This document shows, piece after piece, positions 32,410 to 44,765 of a stretch of DNA of 64,000 bases; position 1 is the first letter of the stretch; each line of letters opens with the position of its first letter. The notes under the pieces are model-generated. The model saw only the letters and a list, made by a program, of their open reading frames with translations, was not told the DNA's origin and searched no databases. This stretch comes from Zygnema cylindricum. Lineage: Eukaryota; Streptophyta; Zygnematophyceae; Zygnematales; Zygnemataceae. Location: the NCBI GenBank assembly GCA_037447655.1, contig JBBHKE010001099.1:192818-256817 (forward strand), written 5' to 3'. The translations under genes were made by a program, and so were the position numbers.

Positions 32410-35400
32410 TTATCCGGAAACCAAAACCTTGATTTTTGTGGCCTCTTCTTTCATCTCATTATCAGAACTTGAGACATCTGAAGTCCGTACAGGTCCTTTA
32501 AACCAACGCCTCGCATCCACGGCCCACCAAAGGAGAGCGAGAGTCATCACTGTCGTAAAAGCTGCAAAAATCCACAAAAAATCCTCTAATATTTCTGTTT
32601 TTTTTTTTTTTCCTCGCCATGTAATGATAAATTAATTTATGTGATAATTATCATGGTTGTACGAAAATTACTTCAACAGTCAGAGATCACCTATTTTCCT
32701 ACATCTGTTAAACAGTAATTACTTTCTCATCCCTATTAGTCGTGGTCCAAACCATGAACTAAGTATGTCTGTTTAAAGTTTTTTTAAAGGAATGAAGTTG
32801 ATAAGCTTTATGCAAAACATAAGTTAATGTGGTATGTGATATTCTGACCCTGTCAATAAATCGCATTAAATTGAAAAAAATGATAATAACAAAAATTGAA
32901 ACAATAGTGGTGAATATTATGCCAAAAACAGGAAGTTCAAGAAACACATTAGAAACGTATAGATCAGGTTCGTCGGGTACGGATGCCATACCAATGGAAC
33001 CGTAATTGAAGTTGTCGATGTTAACGGGGTACATTGTCGGTACCATGAAAATGATCATTGTGTAAACTACATAAACGATTGAAACGACACATAAAGGCTT
33101 GGTAAATCCACCGAGGTGAAATGGACCGCGTTTAAACTTCGCATCATCCATAAGAAGACGAGCTAGAATGGGCATCAAATAGGTTCCTAAATATCCTACG
33201 GCTGCAACAGAAGCAATAGCATTGAAGGCCACCATTGATCTGTATGAAAAAGCATATAATTTCATGTTTGTTATATTCTCATCGTAAACAATAAGAAGGT
33301 TGAATAAGACCATACAGAAAACACACAATAAAGCTACTAAGGCATTCTTGGATGTGTAAAATCATCATTGCGAAAGGGAGGAAAATGAAAAAAAACTTTA
33401 CCCGAAATTGTGAAGAACAATAAAGATTTCGGCGATGGCAACAAACCACGACGCGCAAACTGGAACTTTAGCTTTTGTCGAAACATAAGAAAAAATAGAA
33501 GGAAATGGCATCGCTTTATCTCTTGCTTGGGCATACACATGTCGTGCAGCTCCCAAAGCTCCACTTTGACCTGAACTCTTCCAGTAAACCCAAAAAAACT
33601 CTTTAAACGAAAAAAAGCTTGTTGCTTCACGATACTTTACATGGAAAACACCCAGAAAAAGCATTTTTATGGAGGTACTGGGTCAATGTTACTTCTCAAA
33701 GCTGAAAATTGTTACACACCATGCATTGAAAAATGATAATGTAGTGGATATTATACATATACCAAACGAATAACAGGGAAAAAAAATTATACCTGAAGCA
33801 AAGAAGGGTATGACCATCAAAATTAGAAGAATGTATGCTCCAGTTCCGTTTCCGTATCGTTTATGAAACGCATCATATATAATTTGTGCCACTGGATATC
33901 GACCTCCGGTCGCATTTTCTGGCGAAAAGAGATCGCCCCAATATCCCTGGCATCCAAAGAAATATATTTTCATGGTTTTCTAAATTTGAATGGTTTTTGG
34001 TTAAGCGTTGGGCCCAAAATATTTCACAACGACAAAATTCATTTCCATGAATGAGAACCTATGGATCAATATGAGTGAGGATGTGGAATAAGAATCCTAA
34101 AATCAATTTCACAAGTCATGAGGAACATTAGAATATTTGACATTTTATCTCCAAAAATGTCAATTTAAATAATATTGATGGCGATCGCCCCAATTCTAGT
34201 TCATATAAATTTCCAATGCGAATTTCAATGTTAATGTCAATTCGAATGACATACTTCAATATTAATTCGAATGCCAATGTCCATGCCAATTTTTACAGTT
34301 AATGTCAGCGACAATTTTATTCCAGTTTTATTGTTAATGCCAATGCCAACGGCAGTTATTATTGTTAATGTCAATATCCATGTCAATGCCATTTGTCCCT
34401 GTTAATGTCAATATGAATCAATGCAAGTTTTACTGATGATGTCAATGTCAATGCCGATGACAATGCCTATGCTACACAAGGATGCCTTAGTGCACCTAAT
34501 ATCTGTAAAGATGACTTTAAATGCTTGTAAATATTTGAAATTTAAGAAAATTCAAATCTGGATATTAATTGTTTTGCATATTTTTTGTTTTTGTCGAAGC
34601 CTATATTACTGTCAAATTGAACACTGACGCCAATCAGGTCCAGACATCAACGAGACTCACCTGAATAGAAAATGTGAGTGCGTTTAGTAGGGAATAGCCG
34701 AGAACAATCTCCACAAAAATAGAAATCATAATAGCTTTTGGTGCTGATCGATCTGCATTTTTTGTCTCTTCTGTTATATAAGCGGCCGCATCGAAGCCAA
34801 AGAAACAGAAATGGGGCAAAAGAGATGCAAACATCCAGTTAAAACCCGTTCCATGTACCCCCGTTATTGTTGAGCTTGTCTCCCAATGTTTGTACACATA
34901 GGATGCTTTCTGGTGAGTTTGTGCGACGGCTGGAAGTACGATGCACAAAGCAATTACATACAACGGAATGAAATACGCATAGAAATTTAGAAAGATAGAG
35001 GTCCAACGGATATTGAGAGAGTTGATACAAGCCCACGAGAGTACAATAGCACAATATATCGCGAAAAATACTCCTTTACTTGCCCAGTATCCACCGCCAT
35101 TAGCTCCCCCAGATATGAGAAGGATGATTTGTTGAATAATTTGAGCGGCTGCATGCAAAAAACACAAAATTAAAACGGTATTATGATCAACGACATAATG
35201 AGCTTAAAATAAAGATCCACATTTGTCAAGGGCGTTTCACACGAACTTCACCTTCGCATGCTCTTGCTATACAACCGCCGATACTCGAGTTTGTTTTAAA
35301 AATAAGCACGTGTTTGTTTTCCATAAGGACATGAAAGTCACTGAAATTGTCCATTGTACCTGGGAGCCTTTTGTGATCACAAAACGCTAACAGACCTGTT

Positions 35401-36388
35401 TTCAGTTTTCTTCCCGAACTGAAAACTTGACCAGTAGAGCTTAGTTCTTTGCTACTATTATTACATACGATAGCCAAACGGAGGACTCTTAAAAAAAAGA
35501 CTCTTTGTAACAGTGGCCATCTGAGGACACTGTTTACCCGGGTATGCCACGCTGGCGTTACCGACAGTAACGGCGACCAGTTGGAGCCAAGCGGTAGTCC
35601 AAGCCACCAGTGGGGCCCACTGTGGAGAACTCATACTCGCCGCCCAAAAGTACAGCGCGCCAGTGGTCTGCAAATGTTCGGAAATTAAATACAAAAACAC
35701 GAATAGTCTCATCAGCAAATAGTATCTATATGGTGGCTGTACCGTTAACCTGGAAGCGGAGCATCGGTAATTGTGCAAGCATGTACTTCAAAATATTACA
35801 AGGGAACAAGCCAATAACCGAGAAGGAGGTAAATTACTTGGGAAAGTGGTAAGCTGCAGGAAACGAGGTAACACGCAGGAAAGTGGTAAATTACCATAAA
35901 CTAGGGAAACACTTAAGAAAGAGGTGAATTACCGGGAAAGAAGAGGAAATTTCTGCGAGGCAGAGGCCGACGCAGATGACGAATGCGACAACTGGCCACC
36001 AGGGCCACATTACGGCCAAAGGACCTCCGTAACTGAGAGCTATGGCGTAGAATGGTACCACTGTAATAATGGGATTCATTACGGATACTGACATACTGAT
36101 GATCTCCACCAAATTCTGGGTAAGAACATGAAATCGGGACACAGATTTCAGCAGCTAATTCGAGATGGCTGTTGTGTAGTATGTTGAATCTAGAACCGAA
36201 AAACTGGAAAGACTGACAAAGAAAAAACCAATTTTACATAGAATTGGACTTACCAGTTCTCGTCGGAGCTCTTGTTTGTAACCGAGTTCCATGAGACGTT
36301 TTTCGGAAGGATCCATGAAGGAGGAAGCGTATTTTTCTGACGAATTCGGCAGGACAAGACCACCCTTCTCGGCTTTGTTTTCTTCCAT
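32410..36388 (-). CDS. Amino-acid permease, APC superfamily (BAT1/GABA permease type), 8 exons
   Basis: A membrane transporter that would move amino acids or GABA across a membrane. Predicted exons (minus): 36254-36388, 35933-36115, 35538-35667, 34661-35148, 33793-33946, 33443-33570, 32992-33346, 32410-32561. Phases agree throughout, giving 574 residues. Family landmarks in order: LMELGYKQELRREL, PFYAIALSYGGP, TTGALYFWAASMSSPQWAP, LISGGANGGGY, FFGFDAAAYITEET, YGNGTGA, YAQARDKAMPFPS, MVAFNAIASVAAVGY, LARLLMDDAKFKRGPFHLG and WWAVDARRWFKGP. About 12 membrane segments are expected. All introns are GT-AG. The exon 6 donor is the weak GTTGCC; the stronger GTAAAG at 33401 gives a stop after joining, so I prefer the weak one, which also aligns better (ASWF then NALVALL). 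All glutamines are CAA/CAG; stop TAA. Substrate cannot be told. Confidence 0.88.
34190..34480. repeat. Irregular AATGTCAATGCC repeats in permease intron 4
   Basis: Within the 714-bp intron the plus strand repeats variants of AATGTCAATGCCAAT more than ten times with irregular spacing. Confidence 0.7.
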
Positions 36389-37326
36389 TTAGAAACTATG
36401 AAAGGATAAAAAACCAAAGGATGAGTGATAAGTAAGTTTGTACTATAGGACGACAACTTGCTAAAGAAAATACGATGAATCGAGATGATGAGAAAAGAAA
36501 AAGAGGTTCACTATGTTAAGCGGTAAAAGAAGTAGAATAACTAGATAATGTATGGTGATAATTTTTGAATAAAATGGAAACGAATCGAGAAGAGAGACGA
36601 AGATGAGAAAGAAAAAAAACACTCCATATTTATGCTTGTACGATGTAAGAGAGTTTCGAGCGGTGCAAAGGATGAATTAGTGTGAATTAAAGCCGTACGG
36701 CTGACCAGGACCAAAGTACGAATGGTCGCTTCAGTACATTACAAAAAGCCGCTTTGATTTGCCGGGAACTGTACGGCAAACGTTTGCTCACATAAAAAAC
36801 TGGAGAGAATTTCCCGGAGACATTGGCAAGCCCTGTCGATTGTGACGGCTAGGCCTTTACCGTTTTGTCGTTTCGTGCCGATATCAATTGCAGCGTCAAT
36901 TTGTCGTGCATTTATTTTCCAGTGTGGTTTTGCCACGTGTATGCACACGTGAAATCTACCTGGCCGACAAACGTAAAGCATAAGGCGAACGCAAAAAGTA
37001 CAAAATATTATAAGGGCTTTCGGCAATTTTGGTCTGACATTGTAAACTCACACGTCGATTGTAAATTCCAATAAGCTTCGATAGTAGTTGCCGTGAAGTT
37101 TCCGACGGACAGCCCGTTTTAAAAAAAGCTACGGCCGTCCAGTTGGCTATGATTGCATGGTACATCACGGTGGCCGTTTGAAGCCCTTCACAACATGTGT
37201 TTAAAGGCGTGCGTTTTACGGTATGGGTTTGCAGTAGTGTTGGGTTTCGAGGACCACTTGCCGATATTCGATATGTACCGAATTTTAGGTCCCCGATAAT
37301 CGATATATCGAGAAGCTACCTCCCCT
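36389..37326. other. Upstream region of the permease; no other gene
   Basis: Likely 5' leader and promoter of the permease. A TATTTATGC-like stretch on the plus strand near 36630 is the only hint of a core element, and it is weak. No other supported feature. Confidence 0.3.
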
Positions 37327-38079
37327 CAGAGGTCGCAAACGGTCAACCGAAACCGTGACCGACCGTTAACCGACCGCCCGCGCCGGATCCGGAACGGATT
37401 CGGTTGCCAAATTTTGGGGGTCGGGCGGTTACGGTCGGTTGATTCACCATGAAAAAAAAAAACGGTCGGTTACGGTCGGTCAACCAAAAAACCAAAAAAA
37501 ATGAAAATTTTGTACTGTCCCTATAATCCAACATTCTTGTACTTTGTACTCTTTGGCATCGTGGAAGTACGTGACATCATGATTAGCGTCGCAAATCTGA
37601 CACGGTACTGTAGTAAGCTATTTATTTTGCAAATCAAAGGGAACGCGACAAAGCGTCGCAAATCTGACACGGTAGTACACTATTCATTTCGAAAATCTTA
37701 GGGAACGCGACAAAGCGCCGCATATCTGACACGGTAGTATGATATTCATTTGGCAAATCTTAGGCAACGCGACAAAGCGTCGCAAATCTCACACAGTAGT
37801 ACACTATTCATTTTGCAAATCTTAGGGAACACGACAAATCGTAATTGTTGGCTTATTTCGTCGTACATTGATTAATTTTGTACTTTTTCGGTTACGGGCG
37901 GGCAAGGTTAGTCGCGAAAAATCAAGATTTTGCTAATTTATTTTTTTTGTAAACAACGGTCGTTTAACGGTTAACAATTTTGGAGCGTGAAAAAACTCGG
38001 TCAGGCGTCGGTTACTCCGATTTGAAAAAAAAAAACGGTCGGTTTCAGGTATGAAATGTTTTAACTTTTGCGACCTCCG
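37327..38079 (+). mobile_element. hAT-like MITE, copy 3
   Basis: 753 bp, CAGAGGTCGCAAA start and CGACCTCCG end (one mutation). Flanks CCTCCCCT (37319-37326) and TCCCCCCT (38080-38087) match at 6 of 8 positions. Internal ~62-bp repeats as in copy 1. Confidence 0.85.
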
Positions 38080-38095
38080 TCCCCCCTCCGTGAGG

Positions 38096-38852
38096 CAGAG
38101 GTCGCAAACCGTCAACCGGAACCGTGACCGACCGTTAATCGACCGCCCGCGCCGGATCCGGAACGGATTCCGTTGCCAAATTTTGGGGGTCGGGCGGTTA
38201 TGGTGGGTTGATTCACCAGGAAAAAAAAAACGGTCGGTTACGGTCGGTCAACCAAAAAACAAAAAAAAATGAAAATTTTGTACTGTCCCTATAATCCAAC
38301 ATTCTTGTACTTTGTACTCTTTGGCATCGTGGAAGTATGTGACATCATGATTAGAGTCGCAAAATCTGACACGGTACTGTAGTAAGCTATTCATTTCCCA
38401 AGTCAAAGGGAACGCGACAAAGCGTCGCAAATCTAACACGGTAGTACACAATTCATTTCGAAAATCTTAGGGAACGCGACAAAGCGTCGCAAATCTGACA
38501 CGATAGTACAATATTCATTTCGCAAATCTTAAGCAACGCGACAAAGCGTCGCAAATCTGACACGGTAATACACAATTCATTTCGCAAATTTTAGGGAACG
38601 CGACAAATCGTAATTATTGGTTTATTCATACGTCGTACATTAGTTAATTTTGTATTTTTTTCGGTTACGGGGGGGCACGGTTAGTCGCGAGAAATCGAGT
38701 TTCGGTTAACTTCTATTTTCGTAAACACCGGTCGGTTAGCGGTTAACCATTTTGGAGCGTGACATAACCCGGTTGGGTGTCGGTTACTCAGATTTTGAAA
38801 AAAAAAAACGGTCGGTTTCCGTTAAGTAAAATATTGACTTTTGCGACCTCTG
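38096..38852 (+). mobile_element. hAT-like MITE, copy 4
   Basis: 757 bp of the same family. Flanks CCGTGAGG (38088-38095) and CCGTGGAG (38853-38860) are a slightly mutated 8-bp duplication. Confidence 0.85.
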
Positions 38853-38876
38853 CCGTGGAGCGCGCTTAGTGTGGGG

Positions 38877-39568
38877 CAGAGGTCGCAAACGGTCAACCGA
38901 AACCGTGACCGACTGATAACCGACCGCCCGTGCCGGATCTGGAACGGATTTAGTTGCCAAATTTTGAGGGCCGGGCGGTTGCGGTCGGTTGATTCACCAG
39001 GAAAAAAAAAACGGTCGGTTACGGTCAGTAAATCAAAAAACCAAAAAACAAATAAAATTGTACTGTCTATACAATCCTACATTATTGTACTTTGTACTCT
39101 TTGGTATCGTGGAAGTACGTGACATCATGATTAGCGTCACAAATCTGACACGGTAGTAGCACTATTCATTTCGCAAATCTTACGGAACGCGACAATGCGT
39201 CGCAAATATCACACGGTAGTACACTATTCATTTCGCGAATCTTTAGGGAACGTGACAAAGCATCGCAAATCTGACACGTTAGTAAACACTATTCATTTCG
39301 CAAATCTAAAGTAACGTGACATATCGTAATTTTTGGCTTATTCATACGTCATACATTAGTTAATTTTGTACCTTTTCGGTTATGGGCGGGCACGGTTAGT
39401 CGCGAAAAATCGAGTTTCGGTAAACTTTTTTTTTTCGTAAAAGTCGGTCGGTTAACGGTTAACAATTTTGGAGCGTGACAAAACCCGGTCGGGCGTCAAT
39501 TACTTAGATTTTGGAAAAAAAAAACGGTCGGTTTCGGTTATGTAAAATTTTTATTTTTGCGACCTTTG
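38877..39568 (+). mobile_element. hAT-like MITE, copy 5
   Basis: 692 bp of the same family, end CGACCTTTG. Flanks GTGTGGGG (38869-38876) and GTGTAGGG (39569-39576), 7 of 8 identical. Confidence 0.85.
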
Positions 39569-40693
39569 GTGTAGGGGGGGGGGGTATTTTTTCTTACTAG
39601 GTATGTTGCTAAGTTTTAGAGGAAAACTACAAAAATAACCCTTGCTTTGGCACATGGAGACATACCCTAAGTCACTTAGCGTAGACAAGCGGCTAGAAAT
39701 TTTTGTTTGGGCCTTTTTGTAATTTTTGCGAAGCTTTATGTGTATTTTTTAAAGTCGTGGGTATGCTTTGTTGACGGTAAGTAGGATTGGCGTAATTTGA
39801 TTTTTGGAAGTTTTGTCTGCAACAACCCACACTTTTATAAATAGAGGATTTCCAATCACTGTTTGTTTGGTCTAAGTATTTGACCCACAGTAATGGTGTG
39901 TTCCTATGTAATCATAAATTAGTGTTATAACTTTGTTTTTTAGGGAAGAATCTACGCACTATTTTTCAAAGTGTTCCTATTTCCGAAGACGAAAATGTTA
40001 ATTTAAACTGTGACAATCTTAGACGTGAGTGCAATTTGTGACAATTGTAGACGATTACAAAACTCAGACAAATTTTGACGTTTTTAAAATAACGACGGTC
40101 GTTAAGTCTAGTTCTTTGTGACATTGTCGATATCTAGGGTTTTGTGACATTTTGACGTCATGCTCTCTTGTGACGGTAATGACGGTGACGGTATTACTTC
40201 ACCAATCTTAGAGATTTTTGCCATAGTTTCTCGATTTTGTTTTTTTTTATTTTCTCACCTTACTTGCCGTAAAACTAAGCCCAAAGATATTAAAAAAAAA
40301 TTTTTTTTTAAAGCTTTATCATTTCGTATCAATATTACCGGGTTTCATTTGAAAAAGTGTGAGAAAAAATGATAGTGTGAGAGGGAGTGGGATAGGGGCG
40401 CCTTCACCGACTTTGTTTTTGCGAACTAGCATTCGTTGTTGGAGAAACCACCATGGCCACTATACGTAAAAAAGTCCGTACAACCTGGGTAAAGATAATG
40501 TGTTTTTTTCCTTTTGTACTCTGCTTTTTGTAAAGATGTTTTAAAAAATTTACAACATGTGCGAAGACATAGTTATATTAGTTGTTCACCGCTACTTTAA
40601 AAAAAATACACTAGCGAGTCGTTTTCAAATAAATTCTGAAAATGAGTTAGAATTACATGGCGGTGGGTCCAAAAGAGCATGAGAGCAAGTTGT
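39569..40693. other. No gene; one Harbinger-like end
   Basis: Begins with a G run. Around 39635-39672 CACATGGAGACATACCC followed by TAA resembles the right end of the Harbinger-like MITEs, without a partner. The rest is AT-rich and holds no supported gene. Confidence 0.4.
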
Positions 40694-42270
40694 TGAAATT
40701 CTATGGGCTCCATTGCCACACAGAATTCGCAGATCAAAAAAAGCTATTCTAGATAGTGCTGACTCTAAGTTTATATAAACCCAAATGATTGACTCATTGA
40801 CAATCAGAACCCCATTAAAGCTTCACCCCTGTGAAACAAGACTTTCTGTGTGCTCAGTTCAACCACATAATGCAAAGTTAGAATATGTGATTTGGATACA
40901 TTAACCCACTTTGACTTTCCCTTAGAAATGCAGCCACCCAGGCAGGCAAAAACTCTGACCGACTACACCCCTGTGTAGCTTGGACTCCCTTGAGTCCGCA
41001 GCAACAAAAATTACACTGAAATTGGACAACTGAGTTGATAGATATGGCTGGCTAAAGTTTGCCTTTTATACAAGATGCTCTCTGGGAGAGGCGGCTACCT
41101 ACCCGAAATATTCCAAGTCCTATTCCCTCTCTAAAACCCCTTCTACTGAAGTACAACGCTAATCACAAGTCTGTACCGTACAGAAAAGTACAGGAGCCGG
41201 TGTACTTTCTGTACGGCAGCTCTACGACAGGCCATAACACCATTAAAGCTTCACCCCTGTGAAACAAGACTTTCTGTGTGCTCAGTTCCACCACATAATG
41301 CAAAGTTAGAATATGTGATTTGGATACATTAACCCACTTTGACTTTCCCTTAGAAATGCAGCCACCCAGGCAGGCAAAAACTCTGATCGACTACACCCCT
41401 GTGTAGCTTGGACTCCCTTGAGTCCGCAGCAACAAAAATTACACTGAAATCGGACAACTGATTTGATAGATATGGCTGGCTAAAGTTTGCCTTTTATACA
41501 AGATGCTCTCTGGGAGAGGCGGCTACCTACCCAAAATATTCCAAGTCCTATTCCCTCTCTAAAACCCCTTCTACTGAAGTACAACGCTAATCACAAGTCT
41601 GTACTGTACAGAAAAGTACAGGAGCCGGTGTACTTTCTGTACGGCAGCTCTACGACAGGCCATACAGGTGACATCTGTCACATCCGAGCTTGTTGTCTTG
41701 CACTCCGGAAATTCCGCAACCATGTACGATGTCGCCACGTGTCATCTGGAGTGGCGGCGCCTGAAAACGCCAAGGCGGCCTTTCCGGAATCTGGGCTTGC
41801 ACCACGGCCGTCGATTTTACATCGCATTTTTATCCGGACCGTCGAAACAAATGTTCGTAACATTTGTTTCGTGCGGCATAAAAGGTACAACGGGTTTATG
41901 CCAAAGATTCCGTCCTAGTAGTTAAATGGAATCTTTGCTTTGTATTTATTTAAATACCTATTGTACCTTATATTTCCTAGCACTGATCCTAGTCTACAAG
42001 ATAAAGCTGTCACCTACTGGTTAATCTAACAGACGTTAGGTATCAGGATCAAATCCTGGAGCCGACAGTCTTTTTGGTACTGACTAAGTAGTAGCCTATT
42101 TTCTGTCACCTTAGACTGCATAGGCAGCCATGGTTATAGCTCTCTCTCCAGTCTTCAGTGACTACAACAAGAATGGGGACTGGAGAGTGGAGCGAGAAGC
42201 AAACTGCCTTTGCTTTATTTTTTTCTTTTATTTTTCCTATTAAGACCTAGAAAATACATAACTTTCAACA
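40694..42270 (-). repeat. 3' LTR with an internal 428-bp tandem duplication
   Basis: 1577 bp, about 430 longer than its partner (51054-52200) because 40809-41236 is repeated as 41237-41664. The minus-strand start is TGTTGAAAGTTATG, preceded by the purine run AAAATAAGGGGAG (polypurine tract). Confidence 0.9.
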
Positions 42271-43520
42271 CTCCCCTTATTTTCTAGTCTACATTTTTGC
42301 AAAAAATAATTTCCTTCTTTTCTTTTTCTTCTTTCTTTTCTCCTTATAAAGCTTTAAGTAAATAACCTTGTATTTAAAGAGGTGTAGTATATGAGTAAAA
42401 ATAATTATTGCATCTTATTGATCACTCATGTTATTTCGCATGCCAACTTTCATAAATCCGAGCAAAGATATTATCCACCTGATCTCTTTTCCCTCCACAC
42501 ACAAACAGATTTCCCACTCGCAATCCAAACAGCCAGCCCCATCTCCAATCTGCAACATACACCCAGATGCTAACCCTTTTAGAGGCACACCTTCATAAAT
42601 ACCATCACTTCCTTTTGTGATGTCAAACCCATTACCCCCAAAAATTGAACTTTCCTCACTCTCTCTTTCCAAATTTATTCCCAATAAATATTTCTCCTCC
42701 CCTAAACCTTTTATTAGATATTCCTCTTCTCCCCTATCCTTTAAAACCCCTTCTAGTTTCACTTCTCCCCTTTCCTCCGAATCCGTAGAAATCTCCCTTT
42801 CCAACCAGTTTTGTGTTTTCAATTTTTTTATAAAATTATCCTCATTAATTTTATCTTTTCCATTTTCACTTATGGATTCTAGATCTGACTTTCTTATTTT
42901 TAAGTCATCCACTCTACACTCTTCGACATCCTCAAGTACCTCCTCTCTCTCTACTTCCTTTATACCTCCAAAAGCACACTGTTGCCTTCGTGGAATTTAT
43001 GTGTGCTTTTCTCTCTTTTCCATTATACCGATGTGAAGAAGCTCCAAATATTCTTCATCCTCTTTCTCCTCTTCCCCTTCTTCATCCTCATTCACATACC
43101 GACTTCTAAGTTCTTCCAAACAAAGACACTCCTCCATATAGTGACCTGATTTCCTACAAGCAAAGCAAACCCCTTTAAGCTCCCCTTTCTTTTCCTCTCC
43201 CTCTCTTTCCACCAAAGTTCCGATAAGGTTTACCTTTGTCGTTTTTCCTCTCATCATGCTTCTGCTCGTCACCGCCATTCCTCACATCACGCTTCCGCGA
43301 GTCACCACCAGTTGTAAATGCAGTCACCCTCTCACTTCTCCGACGAAGCTCCAAAGTGCTTTCCCTCACGAGAATTATCCCCATGGTAATGCTCCAAGTC
43401 CATGAGGAGCCATCCATTCCCTGCATATGGTAAATGATATCTTCGTACTCATCTGGAAGCTTCATGATTAGTGTATTAATCTTTCTCTCCTCAGATTCTA
43501 CATATCCCGCACTAGCAAGC
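42271..43520 (-). pseudogene. gag: Copia-type gag, C-terminal part, plus unknown tail
   Basis: From 43520 the minus frame continues gag with ASAGYVESEERKINTLIMKL PDEYEDI, then an R/K/G-rich stretch, a frameshift near 43190, and the zinc knuckle CFACRKSGHYMEEC. An acidic E/D run follows. After TAA 42997-42999, in the same frame, another 165 codons are open (RKSDLESISENGKDK to MLQIGDGAGCLDCEWE). I do not recognise this tail; no polymerase motif is present. A TAA ends it at 42415-42417. If TAA/TAG were read through, the frame would end at a TGA overlapping the LTR start. Confidence 0.7.
43517..43520. repeat. Target duplication AAGC of the nested element (left)
   Basis: AAGC precedes TGTCGTG at 43521 and follows CATGACA at 50468-50471. 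Joining the two sides at this site restores one continuous gag frame of the host element. Confidence 0.8.
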
Positions 43521-43716
43521 TGTCGTGCATGAGAGGCAAGCAAGCGAACATGCATCACATCCAGCAAAGTCATGCTCAAAAATATATATACAAATGAACA
43601 TAAATATGGAAACACAAGAAATAAATACACCATGAAAGGTATAAAGGTGAAAATGACCCAAAGAGAAAAGGGGAAAGAATACTCCCCTAAAGTGAAGTAA
43701 ACACAATAATTAAAGA

Positions 43717-44479
43717 TGTTGGACAATAGGCGGCCAACATCGTCTACCGTACGCCTGACAAAATCCACCATCCAAGGGTAAAAACCCTCCTTAACTACAT
43801 GTGCGCGAACCTACATGGGTTCGCGACTTAAATAAATAAAAGGTATCGAAGCGCCGCCGATACCACCGGGAATCGCGATTCGTCGCCAAACGATACCGCG
43901 CGTCGATACTCACAAAATTGCGTGCATACGCACGAAACAAAACATGTCGCACGAATTGAAACGTATCGTCTGAAATATTCCCGGAAATCGCGCCGCGTCG
44001 ATACTTCCAAAATCGTGTACCTTGAAAATAAACAAAACAAAACGTGCGCACGAAATTAGTATGCATTTAATCGTACGTGACCGCAAATCGCGTTCACATC
44101 ATAAACACATGAACTGACGAAAACTCGCACATGGGAACGCAAATTATCAACGCGTGCCAAAATCCTGCGTGCATGCATAAAATCGCGCGTGCAAGCATGA
44201 AACCTCGCGCGCGTGCTTTAAACTGTGTGTGCATACAAAATACTGCACGTGCGTGAAAAATACCGCGCGTGCGAGCAAAATACCGCGCGTGCGTAAGAAA
44301 AACTGCGCGTGCATGGGAAATACCGCGCATGCGTGGGAAATACCGCGCGTGTGTAAGAAAAACTGCGCGTGCGTGGCAAATACTGCGCGTACGGCCATTA
44401 TACCGTGCGCAAGCGCCAAATATCGCGCGTGCCTGCATGATATCGTGTGCGCAAGCAATCGACACGCTGCGGCATGACA
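43717..44479 (-). repeat. 3' LTR of the nested element
   Basis: 763 bp, minus-strand start TGTCATGCCGCAGCG, nearly identical to 49705-50467 of the same length. Contains a tandem array of about 20-bp GCGCGTGCG units (about 44150-44450). Confidence 0.9.
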
Positions 44480-44481
44480 AC

Positions 44482-44750
44482 TGTCGTGCATGAGAGGCAA
44501 GCAAGCGAACATGCATCACATCTAGCAAAGTCATGCTCACAAACATATATACAAATGAACATAAATATGAAAAGACAAGAAATAAATAAACCATGAAAGG
44601 TATAAAGGTGAAAATGACCCAAAGAGAAAAGGGGTAAGAATACTCCCCTAAAGTGAAGTAAACCCACACCATGAAAGGTATAAAGGTGAAAATGACCCAA
44701 AGAGAAAAGGGGAAAGAATACTCCCCTAAAGTGAAGTAAACCCAATAAAT
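44482..44750. repeat. Segment duplicated on both sides of the LTR
   Basis: 44482-44655 matches 43521-43716 (TGTCGTGCATGAGAGGC start, GGGGAAAGAATACTCCCC near the end). Its last ~75 bp are repeated once more (to about 44750). Confidence 0.85.
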
Positions 44751-44765
44751 CCCCCCCCCAGCTCC

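Noticed and set aside
32310-32412. C-terminal extension of the permease if TAA were read as sense
   Set aside because: The family normally ends soon after the WFKGP segment, and nothing in the extension looks conserved, so the TAA is treated as the stop.
37327-39568. Simple 770-bp tandem repeat or satellite
   Set aside because: Each unit has its own inverted ends and its own 8-bp flanks, so separate insertions explain it better.
42000-42075. tRNA-like GGATCAAATCC stretch in LTRs (also 27110, 51965)
   Set aside because: No full cloverleaf can be drawn and it lies within LTRs; at most a B-box-like remnant.
44094-44672. Open frames on both strands over the GCGCGTGCG arrays (also 50082-50662)
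   Set aside because: They come from a 20-bp repeat without stops in several frames; repetitive H/A/R/Y peptides with no domain and located in LTRs. Only the gag part beyond 50468 is real.
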